A stretch of DNA of 64,000 nt from Erigeron canadensis (Eukaryota > Streptophyta > Magnoliopsida > Asterales > Asteraceae). Positions 1 through 10,711 of this stretch are shown here, in pieces. Location: contig NC_057768.1 of the NCBI RefSeq assembly GCF_010389155.1, positions 7,872,501 through 7,936,500 on the forward strand, given 5' to 3'. The notes under the pieces are model-generated. The model was given only the letters and a program-made list of their open reading frames with translations, was not told where the DNA came from and ran no database searches. Both the position numbers and the translations under genes were made by a program. Within the stretch, counting starts at the first letter, position 1. Every line of letters begins with the position of its first letter.

Positions 1-436
1 AGTTTTCGCATAACTTCCACAAGTTCCTCTAACAATTCGTGATCGAGGATATTGGCCATGATATTGTCTTTCACCTAATAGACAATCATTGTTGGTTTTG
101 GGTTAGTGATATTTAATGAAGTAGCCATTTCAATCGTAGAAATGTTTGTTTTTGAGTCAGGAATAATTGATGAAAAAGCCGTTATTTATAAGTAAACTAC
201 ATTACACTCCTCCAATGTTCAAAATTGAAAATATTTACACGTTTAGTCCCCCAACATTCAAATTCAAAATATTTACACATTTAGTCCCTTAAACGGTAAA
301 AAATTCAAATTAATTTCAACTTTAGTCTCTGAACGGCTAACCTTGATTTCACTCTATAAATACGATCTCAAGGGCTTCACGATTTTCATTACCATTTCAC
401 TTTCCATTTCACTACAAACTCACTCTTTACATCCAA
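1..436. other. Upstream DNA, no gene seen
   Basis: No coding frame is supported here. There are two near-copies of a short motif around 215-290 (text like 'tttagtcccc' and 'aatatttacac'). A TATA-like box (ctataaata, about 354-362) lies roughly 80 bases before the ATG at 437, so the right end may be the promoter of the broken gene that follows. Confidence 0.4.
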
Positions 437-1472
437 ATGGCGTCATCATCAAACGTTATTCACCGACCTTGCATGACCTTGGATAAAATGACAAAAAACT
501 AATGATGCTGATATCAAAGAGGACATCATCCTTGAAACAAAAATCTCTCGGGTTAAGGATTGGCTACGGGAGAAAAGACAACGTTGCGATCAAGAAGATC
601 GTTATTCTTCGTTGCTACAAGTATAGATTAACAGGGTCAAGGCGACAATCAAAGATGTTTTTGAGGCCAGTCACACATTGGGTGACCATTGTGATGATAT
701 ACCCATATGGAGCTCTAGCTTCGTACCCGAAGCAGAAGCAGAATACGAAGTCATCTTCGTACAGGTAAAGTGATTTATACACATAATGGAGCTCGACCTC
801 CGTTCAGCATAATCATTCCGGAGCTCTAAAGGAAATAATTACCTAGCTCCGTGGAAATATACAATAAAGATCGGATAAAGATCTTCTTCACGATTAATCT
901 ATTAAATATATATCAAAGCTCCGATATACTCGGAACACGGCTTGGTAACAAGATTACCACAAATTTCCTCAAGAAGGAAACAAGATATTCACAAAGGAGG
1001 AAGAGATTTACCCTAATTCTCTTACCCTCCTCTCCAAGTTATCTACCCTTTATATAAATAGAGGAAGAGCCTCACGGCATAGAGGGATTCATACACACAA
1101 TTCGTATACATCATACGAATTATACACCAAAACCCTCTCACGAGTTTATTCGACCTCCGGATAAACCCTAATCAAAACCCTAAGTCGAACGAATCAACTT
1201 AGTCATCAAACCATTCGGCGTAAAGCGGTCTCTCCGACCCTCTGACCGTAAGGGAATCGCCGATAAACACCTACAACCCAACTCATACCTCCGGTTGAGC
1301 CATAATGCGATTATTTGATCCAACACATTGCATTTGGGCTAAATCATACCATGATAATTGTGGAGAAGACAAAACAGTCGACAAAGTGAAATGCCCGCAA
1401 CACGACAAGTGGTGGCTCAACGAAAACGTTTACCGTGACATAAAAAGTATGTCACCAGAAGATCCTCAGTAA
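437..1472 (+). pseudogene. Unidentified broken gene split by an LTR-like insert
   Basis: I do not recognise the family. A coding-like frame starts at the ATG at 437 (MASSSNVIHRP...). It needs a one-base shift near 495-500 and continues as a charged, helix-like stretch (EDIILETK, then KDWLREKRQ) to about 764. On the way it meets one in-frame TAG near 624. After an inserted block of about 560 bases, a second coding-like stretch of 44 codons runs from about 1331 to a TAA at 1470-1472. It contains three cysteines and a WW pair (CIWAKSY, KCPQHDKWWL). The last bases before the insert read CAG/GTAAAG, a good splice donor, so the insert could lie in an intron. That the two parts belong to one gene is an inference from their position and strand. 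Confidence 0.35.
770..1327 (+). mobile_element. LTR-like block, probably Gypsy type
   Basis: This non-coding block looks like a retrotransposon LTR. It has a TATA box (tatataaata, 1051-1060) about two thirds of the way in, a CCCTAA-rich stretch after it, and a phrase near 1255-1270 (ggaatcgccgataaacacc) closely matching one in the LTR at 27420-27926. A possible TG start (about 776) and CA end (about 1327) are visible, but the five bases on each side do not match, so no target duplication is proven. It could be a solo LTR. Confidence 0.45.
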
Positions 1473-1641
1473 TCGTATCATGATAATGTATTGCGTATTT
1501 TTGTTATTAACTATTTTTTTTAACTATGTATTTTTGTTTATCATGTAATGTGTTTTGTTAATAATAAAATGTGTTTATTTATTTTTTATATTATAAAGTT
1601 GAAATAATAAAATAATGGAAGAATAAATTAAGAAGGGTAAC

Positions 1642-1813
1642 GATCATTTCTCCTAAGTTGTTAGCCTAAAAAGCCTCCTAATTAATACGATTGTGACATG
1701 TGAAAAATTAAGGGGTGAGATTAGGAAAGAGAATTAATGGTATCCACATATCACCATCTAAAGCTATTAAAAGAATTTCTAGACTAATTTTTTAGAAGGA
1801 TAAATCATTTTCC
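1642..1813. mobile_element. MITE-like repeat, copy 1 of 3
   Basis: A short AT-rich block with related ends (atcatttctccta at the left; the right end read on the other strand is atgatttatcctt). Its reverse complement resembles two blocks at 32301-32453 and 32564-32725, sharing a core like 'ttctctttcctaat' and 'cacatgtcacaat'. A small non-autonomous DNA transposon family is the simplest reading; no target duplication was identified. Confidence 0.4.
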
Positions 1814-2468
1814 AATAAAGAACAGGGGTTATAAAGAGTGGAATGTTCTTGTGTTGTTTGAAAGAGATAGAAAATCTAATGTACCAGGAAAATAATTAAA
1901 AAAATTGATATAGAACATGACATTAATAGAAAGAGGACTTGTTAATGTATCATACTTATTTGTTGTTGCGTACAAAAAGATATCATGTGCTAGTGTGCTA
2001 CCTTGGTTTATTCAGTCAAAGAAAGAAAGTAAAGTTTTCAATCTTGAATTTGTAACAATCGTATGTTCATGCATTCAAATAATCAAATACCATAAATTCT
2101 CAAAACATCACAAAACATCATTAATTTATTACCTCCATGGCTCCATCTCCATAAGTTCAAAATGCCTCAAAAAATCAACTTAGCCACGAAAATTTTGAAT
2201 TTGAATAAAAAGAGAGGGGTTATGAAAATACAATAAACAAAAGAAATGGGCACTTTGTATATATATTCATATATCTTTTTTTTTTTTCTGGTTTTTGTTT
2301 CAAGAGATGTACATGAAAAGCACTTATCTCTCCCATTCAATGCTTTACCAAACACACCCCAACACTCTTACTTCTTCTTTTCCATAACAACAACAACAAA
2401 AAAAAAAACATATCTTTTAATTATTCTCCTTTTCATTTCTTCCTAATTAATTTCTCTGTTTGTTTTCA

Positions 2469-3736
2469 ATGGAGTGTGTTCAAGGTGCTTTGAAAAGCAG
2501 TTTCATTTCTCTCAACAACCACCACCAAAACCAACTCTCCGTTAACGACGACTTAACGGCCGTTAATTCCCTCCCTTGTGACGACCTTTTCGTTGACGGC
2601 CTTCTTGATTTCTCAGACGCCGGTGACTTCGAGGCAGAACAACCACCAACACCACAACCGCAAAACGACAATACCCTTGTCGTTTTTGACACAAACAACG
2701 ACGGCGAAACAACCCCCATTTCTCCGGCTAACCAAACCACCACCGCCGCCGCCACTACCACCACAAGTTTGACTGACCTTTTACTTCCGGTAACAATTAG
2801 TACTAAAAAGTTTTCATTTTTAAGAGTTTTGTTAAATATAGCGTTAAACCCGACCCGTTTTGGCCCATTTGTTTCCGGGGCACAAAAAAGTTTATATCTT
2901 TTTTATAACATAGTCGTCATTTATAAATAAAATTTGTTTTATATATCCGAATTAGTGTAATGCATGTTTAAAAAGATAGTCTTGGCAAAAAAGAAAAAAA
3001 AAGTATGTCTTTATGAAATAAATTTAAGGTGGGTTTTTGGTGTTTTTTTCAGGCGGATGACGTGGCGGAACTTGAATGGGTGTCTCATTTTGTGGATGAC
3101 TCATTTTCCGGTGGATATTCTTTAACATGTCCGGCAGTAAAGGTTCTTGAAAGAAAGCCAAAACCTGAACCTGAAAGTTTTCAAACCGGGTTTGAAAAAC
3201 CAAACTTAACAACTCCGGTTCACACAAAAGCAAGAAGCAAACGGGCAAGAACTGGCGGTCGGGTTTGGTCACTCGGGTCAAACCCGTTAACTGATTCGTC
3301 GACTTCAAGTTCTTCATCCACTTCTTGTACTTCAAACCCATGGGTTTTTTACCAACAAGAATGCACTCAAACCGCCGAGTCAATCTTTGGAAAAAGCCCG
3401 GTTCATAAACCGAGGAAGAAAAAAAGTTCATTTCTTGTGGGTACAATGGTGCCGGTTCGTGGACCAGTTCATGTACCGGTTCAGTCTCAGCCGCCTAGGC
3501 GGTGTAGTCATTGTCATGTACAAAAAACCCCACAATGGAGAGCCGGTCCATTAGGTGCAAAAACGCTTTGTAATGCTTGTGGGGTCCGGTTTAAGTCCGG
3601 TCGGCTGTTACCGGAATATAGGCCGGCGTGTAGTCCGACTTTTTCAAGTGAAATGCACTCGAATAACCATCGGAAAGTCTTGGAAATGCGGCAGAAGAAG
3701 GAAGCCGGTTTAACTTATCCGGTTCGGAGTTTTTGA
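2469..3736 (+). CDS. GATA-type zinc-finger transcription factor (subfamily A-like), two exons
   Basis: Exons are 2469-2789 and 3053-3736, giving 334 residues. The 263-base intron is phase 0, with donor CCG/GTAACA and acceptor TTTTTTTCAG/GCG. The single zinc finger is class IV with the plant spacing C-x2-C-x18-C-x2-C (Cys258, Cys261, Cys280, Cys283). It is followed by the conserved basic tail ([16 protein letters not shown], then [12 protein letters not shown]), as in GATA subfamily A proteins. The N-terminal half has a conserved acidic block ([13 protein letters not shown]) at the start of exon 2, a serine run, and basic patches ([15 protein letters not shown]) that could be nuclear localisation signals. 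Such proteins bind WGATAR promoter sites in the nucleus. An upstream in-frame TTG exists, but the ATG at 2469 gives the expected MECVxGALKSS start. A TATA-like stretch lies near 2256-2268. The frame is intact, so this is probably a working gene. Confidence 0.93.
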
Positions 3737-5296
3737 AGATGAAATTTTAGGTAGGAAATAGGGAAAAAGGTTAGTATTTGGTAGGAAAAACCGGGTTTAG
3801 TTAGTGTTTCCCGGTTTTGAGCGGTAGGTTTCATGGCAACTGATTATTAGTAGACTTTTAATGTAACTTTCAATTATTAAAGTTGTTTTTTATTACTTTT
3901 TATTTCTCTTTGCGGGTGATATTCACATTCAGTCCTTGCTTAGAAGTTATAATTATGTTTTACATTTACTTTTTATTAATTTCTAAGATATGTTTTTTTA
4001 AAAAGTAAAAACATGGTTTTTTAAAAGTACAACTAATTTGATACAAGTTATAGTGGTTAGGTGCAAAACTTATGTCTTTAAATATAGAGGTTAAAGATTC
4101 AACTGTTACTTACTTCCTATTAAATGGTGTAATATATTGTCTTAAGTGGCAAAGAAAAAATGTTCTGATACTTTTGTTTATTTCTTGGTAGAAAGAGCTG
4201 TATATAAAAGTTTTGGATGGAAAATAGCAAGGTGATAAAAACGAGGGGTGTAGTTTGTAAGTTATGTAAAACCTATATGAGGCCGTCGAAAAGCGGGAAA
4301 TTAATGAGTTAATAAGGGTGGTGAGGGATAATGTTTATGAAGAAAAGGAAGCGTAAAATGTTGGTATCCATAATGTGATCTGGGTCGTTTGTTTGTGATC
4401 GGACGGATGAAAATAGAAGAAGGTCTTTGAGGATTGGGTAAAAGAAAAGATGAGGGATTCTTTCACATGGTACGAGAAGAAGATTTAAAAATAGAGGGTA
4501 AAATGGGACCCAAAGGTTTTTGTTGGATATTGTAGTACAACTTTTTTCTCTTGCTTCTTTTTCACTTTATACTTCGATACAAATCGAAAGATACGAGTAT
4601 TCAATATTATTTGGATATAAACAAAAAAATAGCACACCTTTATAACAAAAATATCGAAAAGATTAAAACAAATGCAATATTCCATGATTCATCCATGGGT
4701 GGTGATATTGCTAAAATATAAATTAACCTGTAGATAGCTAAATGTGATAGAAATATCAGTTTCCTTCATATATACCAATGGTATTATAAGAATCCTCTCC
4801 ACAGTGATTTATTACTCTTTTTTTTCTCTTCACCATATATCCATATCAATATACTCGTATACAATATCAGTATTTTTATTTATCTACATATACTTTTTTT
4901 TTTCAAATGGCAAAATTAATGTTATAAAAACAATACCAAATAGCAAGGTAATAGTGGTCAAGATACAAAGATACATATATAGAATATACAAAAATACATC
5001 TAGACTCCTCTCAAAACTTAAACTGTTAGGGAAACACGAGATCAATAACAAGCAACTGGAAATACAAGCAAAACAACTCAAAGCAACAAACCAAGTATCA
5101 CTATAAGACTAGTGCCGGGTTTTTAAGCCACTCATCCTAACCAATGATGATCTTCGCTCGTTTATTTTGGAACCAAAGATAAAACAAGTTAATAACTGAG
5201 TCAACCAGCACGTTATCCTTTTTCTTAAAAGGTTATCCCTTTTCTTAAAAGGGTTATAAATAACGTCATTTCAAAACTTCCATAGCTCCCACCAAT
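3737..5296. other. Intergenic, no gene seen
   Basis: This starts with the GATA 3' untranslated region, with a likely end near 3880-3900 where TAATGTAACTTTCAATTATTAAA is followed by T-rich DNA. The remainder is AT-rich with only short open frames (for example 4744-5106) that have no recognisable protein features. Confidence 0.4.
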
Positions 5297-5683
5297 TTAT
5301 TGACATACACTTACCAGCAATAACATTTTTCCTTTCTTCATCACTAAAATAACCACACCCATTTCCGTCTTTACTTCTTTGCCTTCACGCCACAAATCGG
5401 TGACAAGAACTATGGAAGAGTCTATGCCAATTGCCAAAGTTGTCTTGGAACGAAGTGGCCACGACGAGCCCGTGAAGAGATTGTTGGCACTAGCATAATT
5501 ATAATTAAGGACAATGTCTTTACACTTCGAATTATCTACTGTTATGGTTTGAGACTCATACTTATAATGCAAATTATAAGAGGATAATAGAAGGAATCTT
5601 TTTGGTATGGCTATGTGAAATGACTTGACCTGAAAATAAGACATTTTTTTTCCAAAGGACTTAACCGATACAATTTGAACCAA
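5297..5683 (-). CDS. Small uncharacterised open frame
   Basis: A 128-codon open frame with no motif I recognise. A middle part (residues about 60-100: NYNYASANNLFTGSSWPL, then TTLAIGIDSSIVLVTDLW) reads more like protein than the AT-rich shadows nearby. There is no clear signal peptide, intron or homologous neighbour. It may be a chance frame or a gene fragment. Confidence 0.18.
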   Translation of the reverse strand: MVQIVSVKSFGKKMSYFQVKSFHIAIPKRFLLLSSYNLHYKYESQTITVDNSKCKDIVLNYNYASANNLFTGSSWPLRSKTTLAIGIDSSIVLVTDLWREGKEVKTEMGVVILVMKKGKMLLLVSVCQ

Positions 5684-6589
5684 CGATTGGATAACCCAAG
5701 TTTAGTTTCATATTTAAAAGATATCACCATTAGCAAGTAGACTCTAACATGTTTTCGTAGATAGCTTGAACGTGAAAAATGAAGTTACGGTTTGAAAGTT
5801 ATGAACGTTTCAAATTTTGAGTTTTATACTGAACGAGAAAAAGTTGCGTCACCCCCCCCCCCCCCAAAAAAAGTTGTGGCGCAACCTTCAGGTCAGAGAA
5901 TTCAGTGGCTTCACAGTTGCGTCACACACCTCCAGGAGTTGCGATACATTTTTGCATTTGACAGCAAAAGCACCATTTTTGACACTTGAAACCATTTGCA
6001 AACATCTCTAACTCCACTCCAAACATCATGACACAACATTTCTGATTCAAACATGTCTCAATCACAATAATAAACATAACAAAAGTGTTCATTTGATCAA
6101 ACGTTCATTCTACAACCAAACGGGTCGTTTACCCACCTTTACCCAACTTGACAAAATACATCATTTACACCATATCACCATACAAATCATTTCAATTCAA
6201 GACTCCATGACTCAAAATACTTGACTTTACAACAATTTCATCAAAAGGACACAATTTATACTAAGAGCCAAGAGTTCAAAGGAGATCACTATGGGTTGTA
6301 ACCACATTACCATTTTTCCGCTAAAAGCTAACATATGCTCTCAAACCACATTTCACTTCAATTACTCAAATACCTTCTCTTTGTTCCACATCCAAAACCA
6401 CCTATAAAAGGTAAACAACTAAAAGAATAAGTTTACACTTAGTGAGTACGCTTATATATAATTATACACATATTGAAACAACTCATACGGAAAAGATAAT
6501 CTATATTACCACGATGACATCTCATCTAAATACACTTTTATATCAAACACGTAGTAAATGAAACTATAAAATCAACCATCTATATAAAC
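5684..6589. other. Non-coding, possible old LTR remnant
   Basis: No gene is supported. A run of 14 C followed by 7 A lies at about 5852-5873. Around 5840-5960 there are several copies of a GTTGCG/CGCAAC theme (gttgcgtca, gtggcgcaacc, gttgcgatac) like the palindromic boxes of some plant LTRs, so this may be decayed LTR DNA. Confidence 0.25.
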
Positions 6590-6776
6590 CATGTCATTCA
6601 ATAATCAATTCACATTGTCATATCCCATATGGTCTTACAACATCTCTATTATATACCCATCATCATACCAAGGATCACAAACCCTACCACTTTATACAAT
6701 ATCAAGATACATATATCTATGCAAACAAGTAATCCACTATAATCATGTCATTCACCATCAAGTTGCATTGCCATAT
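6590..6776 (+). repeat. CATATGG-rich tandem repeat, unit left of the solo LTR
   Basis: A block with phrases such as catatcccatatggtcttac and ccaaggatcacaaaccctacc. Nearly the same sequence occurs again at 7490-7650 and 21747-21907. The original locus was therefore a short tandem array, and the retrotransposon inserted at a CATAT at the end of this unit. The repeat has no coding content. Confidence 0.75.
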
Positions 6777-7461
6777 TGTAGATGCAGATTCGTTGTGACA
6801 ATCGCAACATAGATTTGATTATCGTTTATGTTTTAGGAACTATGCTTGTAATCATTTAAATAAGAACTTGTGTTGATATTTAATGATTACGTTTGAAGTT
6901 CAATATTATATCTGTTTATGTTTTGTATTGTGTTTGTGTGTTATATATTGTTTTGCAGGTACAAGAACATAGAGTCAAGGTTTATAAGTGTCGTAGAATA
7001 CTTAAACGATGATTGGATGTTATGTACGAGCCAAACGAAGTAAAACAAAGAATCAAAGGGTCGAACCTCGTGCTGACGTCATCAGCATGTAGGACTGGCC
7101 TCGTGCTGACGTCAGCACGAGGCAGATCGATTGATTATTGTTTCGGGCCTAATCCTTCGATTAAGGCCTAAGCCCACACGATCCAATACATAACTAGTAT
7201 AAATACAAGACCTAATCTACGGAATTAGGTTAATCTTTTTAGATCTTAGTGAATCGTTTTGATTATACACAAATCAAGGTTAATTATTCCTTCGTGTGAC
7301 CTCCTACACGAACCACAAGCCTTATGCATCTCCTTAGGTTGGTTAATTGCTTATTAATCGACGGAAGGCAATAGCAATCTAGTTATCTCAAGAGGATTCC
7401 GCACTCTTGATATAACGAATCACATCTTATTACGATCCACACAACAATAGGGTACCTTACA
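6777..7461 (+). mobile_element. Solo Copia LTR with perfect 5-bp target duplication
   Basis: 685 bases, starting TGTAGATG and ending CCTTACA. It is flanked on both sides by CATAT (6772-6776 and 7462-7466). It matches the 3' LTR at 21034-21718 with no length change and about eight substitutions seen by eye. It has a TATA box (7196-7203), a TGACGTCA site at 7074-7081 and a perfect 24-bp palindrome centred on TGACGTCA at 7099-7122. What follows is flanking repeat DNA, not a primer-binding site, so this copy behaves as a solo LTR and not as the 5' LTR of the element downstream. Confidence 0.85.
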
Positions 7462-7812
7462 CATATCCAATATGGTCTTTCAACAATATGTCATATTGCC
7501 ATATCCCATATGGTCTTACAACATCTCTATTATATACCTATCATCATACCAAGGATCACAAACCCTACCACTTTATACAATATCAAAATACATATATCTA
7601 TGCAAACAAGTAATCCACTATAATCATGTCATTCACCATCAAGTCGTATTGCCATATCCAATATGGTCTTTCAACAATATGTCATATTCCATATGGTCTT
7701 TCTACAATGTGCCATATCGTGCATGGTCTTCAACACATTGATATGATAAGTAATTGAGTTTTTGTGTGTGTTTTAGTGTGTGTTAATGGCGGTAAAGGTA
7801 TGTGTGAGTGTG
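7462..7812 (+). repeat. Flank segment D, first copy, duplicated at 21719-22069
   Basis: 351 bases directly after the solo LTR. The same 351 bases follow the 3' LTR at 21719-22069 with only about two differences. It consists of CATATGG-type repeat units (to about 7740) and a GTGTG-rich tail. The two copies stop matching at 7812/22069, after GAGTGTG. At 7813 the sequence continues with retrotransposon gag leader DNA. Confidence 0.8.
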
Positions 7813-7863
7813 CCACACGAACTTAGTGTTATTTCGCTTGATTTGTTTACTAAAAGATTCGAA

Positions 7864-10326
7864 ATGGCGACTATACCAGCTGCCGCAAACTCTCCTAATG
7901 CCTTACTTATCAGCCAGATGATCATGCACGATCAGGAGGTTGGTCGTGGAAACACACCTCCAAAGTTGTTCCGTATGGAAAACTATTGGATGTGGAAGAG
8001 ACGTTTTGAAGACTACATTCGTCTCACTTACATGGAAATGTGGCTTGTGATAACTCAAGGTTTTGATTGGCCTTCGTATGAGAAGAATGGAGTGATCGGT
8101 AGGTATACTTATGCTGATATGCCGATTGAAGAACGTAAAAGATACGCAATTGAGGGAAAGGCCTTGTCCACTCTTACTATGGCTTTGCCTCAAGATAGTG
8201 TACATTTGTTCAAAAAAATACACTACTTCAAAGGACTTATGGGACGCTCTTGAAAGATATTGTGAGGGCGATGTAACCCTGAAGAAGAATCGTATCAAAC
8301 TTCTGAAGCGCCAGTATGAAGCCTTCAATGGACTGAAAGGAGAATCTCTTGACGAGATTATTATTCGATTCAGTCATTTGACCACTGAGTTGTCATATTT
8401 TGAGGTTGTTTATCCTCAAACTGAGCTAGTTGATAAGTTTTTGGACTCATTACCTAAGACATGGACTGATTATGTTCATTAACTTCAAAATGATCAAGAA
8501 TATAGTACATGGGACTTTGAAAAGGTCGTTTCCAAGCTGAAGAACAGAGATATCAAGAGAAGAATTAAAGATACTCACTCGGATTTCACTCAAGATCCAT
8601 CATTGTATCATGCTAAGTCTGTTCATTTAGCAAGTTCTAGCTCGGGGAATAATGCATTTCTAAGTGGTGCAGAAACTACACCAATAGTAGATGCTGAAGG
8701 TATTGCTGGATATGTTGCTTATGACAATGCACATATGAATGTCAAGAGCAATGTACAATCTTTTCACTCTTTGCCAATGAGTATGAGTTCTGCAGAAGGT
8801 AGAATGAGTGTTTACTCAGCCTTTTGTAATGCTCATGAAGCGTTTATCGGAGGAAAGATTACTGATCTTGCAGTAATTGATGAGGATTACAATCCATAGA
8901 TCTTGATGATTTGGAAGAAATGGATCTACAATGGCAGCTAGCTATGCTCACTATTAAGGTCAGAAGATTCACTCAGAGAACTGGGAGACCTATAGGTAAT
9001 GGCACTAAAGGCTTTGACAAATCTAAGGTGAAATGTTATAACTGCGATGGATTTGGTCACTTTGCAAGAGAGTGTCAACGACCTAAGAGGATTGATAACA
9101 CCGTTCCTGGTCGTCAAAACTACAATCAAGGCGGTATTACTCCAAGTAATCATAAAACTTAAGCAATAATTACATATCTTGCTACTCCACAACAGCCAGT
9201 TTCGTCACCATTTTCAGAGTCAAAGGCTGTTGTTGTTCAGAATCTGGATGGTACTTATCAATGGGATACACAATCCGATGATACCTCGAATCATGCGTAC
9301 ATGGTGGAATTATATGATGAGGTAGCTGCAACAATTGATTATGCTGTATACTCAAGTGAAGAAAGTGCATCTGAGATAGTTAAGCAGAATGTATGTAATG
9401 TTGCTGAGACTGTAAGATCTGAGAGTGAACTTATGACAGCAGTGAAAGCATCTGAAGATAAGGAAGAGTCATCGAGTCCTGTTGATGACATTTCTATGAA
9501 GAGCATTGAAGAACAAATGAAGAACTTCATGATACCTGAAGGTATGACAACTGAAGACTTTGTTGCATACATGGCAGATTGCAAGGCTGCAGATCAGAAG
9601 GTATCTTGTTCTTTGTTTTCTATAGTTGACATTTGTAAAATGATGTCAGATTTGAAACTTAAGATATTAAAATTGAAAGAAAATTTAACTAGTTTAACTA
9701 CTGAAAATGTTATTCTTAAGAAGGAAAGTAACATGACTAAAGATTCTGATTTACTTCTACAAAGAGATCACCAACAAACAGAATTAAATTTTAATCCAGA
9801 TGAAGTAGTATACTACACATTGAAAGACTGTGATACAGTTTTCTATGGTAAAGAAGTATCTATAAATAGGATTGAACCTAAATCAAAAATTGATAAAGTT
9901 TGGTGTGTGAAAAATAAAGAAGAATGGTTAGCTGAACAAATTCCATATAAGGATAGACATTATGCTCCTTTTGAACTTGCAAGAACTATGGAAGAAGCAA
10001 TACAGACGCTTGATACCATAAATGAAATGAAGGAGTATGGTATACCAATCCCTGAAATAGAATATGGTCAATCTAGAAAACAACAAGCAAAGAAGTGTTA
10101 TAGTTGTCGTGAGAAAGGTCATATAGCTATTGAATCTCCAAATAGGAAAGTCAAGAATCCTAAGAATGACAGTCAAGTCAAGTCAAAGGATGTTGGTGAT
10201 ATTCCTAATACTGAAGGGAAGGGTAAATTAGTTGAACAAGTAGCTTCACCAAAATTTATGAGTGCATATAAAAGAGATTATTATGAGGGGTATGCAAAAA
10301 GACATCCTGATAATAAAAATGCATAG
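7864..10326 (+). pseudogene. Copia gag, broken
   Basis: The natural start is MATIPAAANSPNALL at 7864. The N-terminal part resembles UBN2-type gag (KLFRMENYWMWKRRFEDYI, then DLWDALERY, then IIIRFSHLTTEL). A first zinc knuckle, C-x2-C-x4-H-x4-C, lies at about 9034-9075 ([14 protein letters not shown]). A second at about 10096-10138 (CYSCREKGHIAIES) has lost its last cysteine. The frame is broken by a shift near 8220, a TAA at 8480-8482, a shift near 8890-8910 and a TAA at 9160-9162. Between these the codons remain clearly gag-like. Gag forms the virus-like particle and the knuckles bind the element RNA. Confidence 0.8.
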
Positions 10327-10379
10327 AATTATGTTAAGTTACTTAAAACTGTGTAATATGGTGAGTCTACTGTTACAGA

Positions 10380-10711
10380 TCAAGGGATTAATTTCAATAG
10401 ATCTAAGACTCCAAAACGACAGGGACCTTCACAGAATACTACTTCTAATAGTGTAAGTCCGAGTCGTTCTCGTACACCTCAAAGGAGTTATTCACCTAGG
10501 AAGACGGCTCAACAAAATCGATCTCCTCCTTCTAGATTTAATAGTTCGTCTAAATTCTATGATCGATTAGGGAGTCAACCTAGATTTGGTACTCACTCAC
10601 CAAGGAATTCTCCTCCTAATTCTCCTCATCCAAGGCTCCTTTACAGAGCGATGGATATTGGACTGAATTGATCATTAGAGATGAATTCGGAAAACCTAAG
10701 CTTCAAAAGGT
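10380..10711 (+). pseudogene. gag-pol linker, basic Ser/Arg/Pro-rich remnant
   Basis: The frame around 10395-10640 encodes a basic, S/R/P-rich linker (for example TPQRSYSPRKTAQQNRSPP), followed by a conserved-looking stretch (DGYWTELIIRDEFGKPKLQ) in another frame before pol. This is usual for the gag-protease boundary of this kind of element. At least one frame change is needed to join it to pol. Confidence 0.5.

Noticed and set aside
6777..7812. LTR length of 1,036 bp ending at 7812
   Set aside because: TG...CA ends and the CATAT duplication both support an LTR ending at 7461; the remaining 351 bases are host tandem repeat also found left of the LTR.
7780..7863. Gag starting at an upstream ATG in the GTGTG-rich flank
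   Set aside because: Those codons belong to the duplicated flank segment D and appear again after the 3' LTR, so they are not gag.
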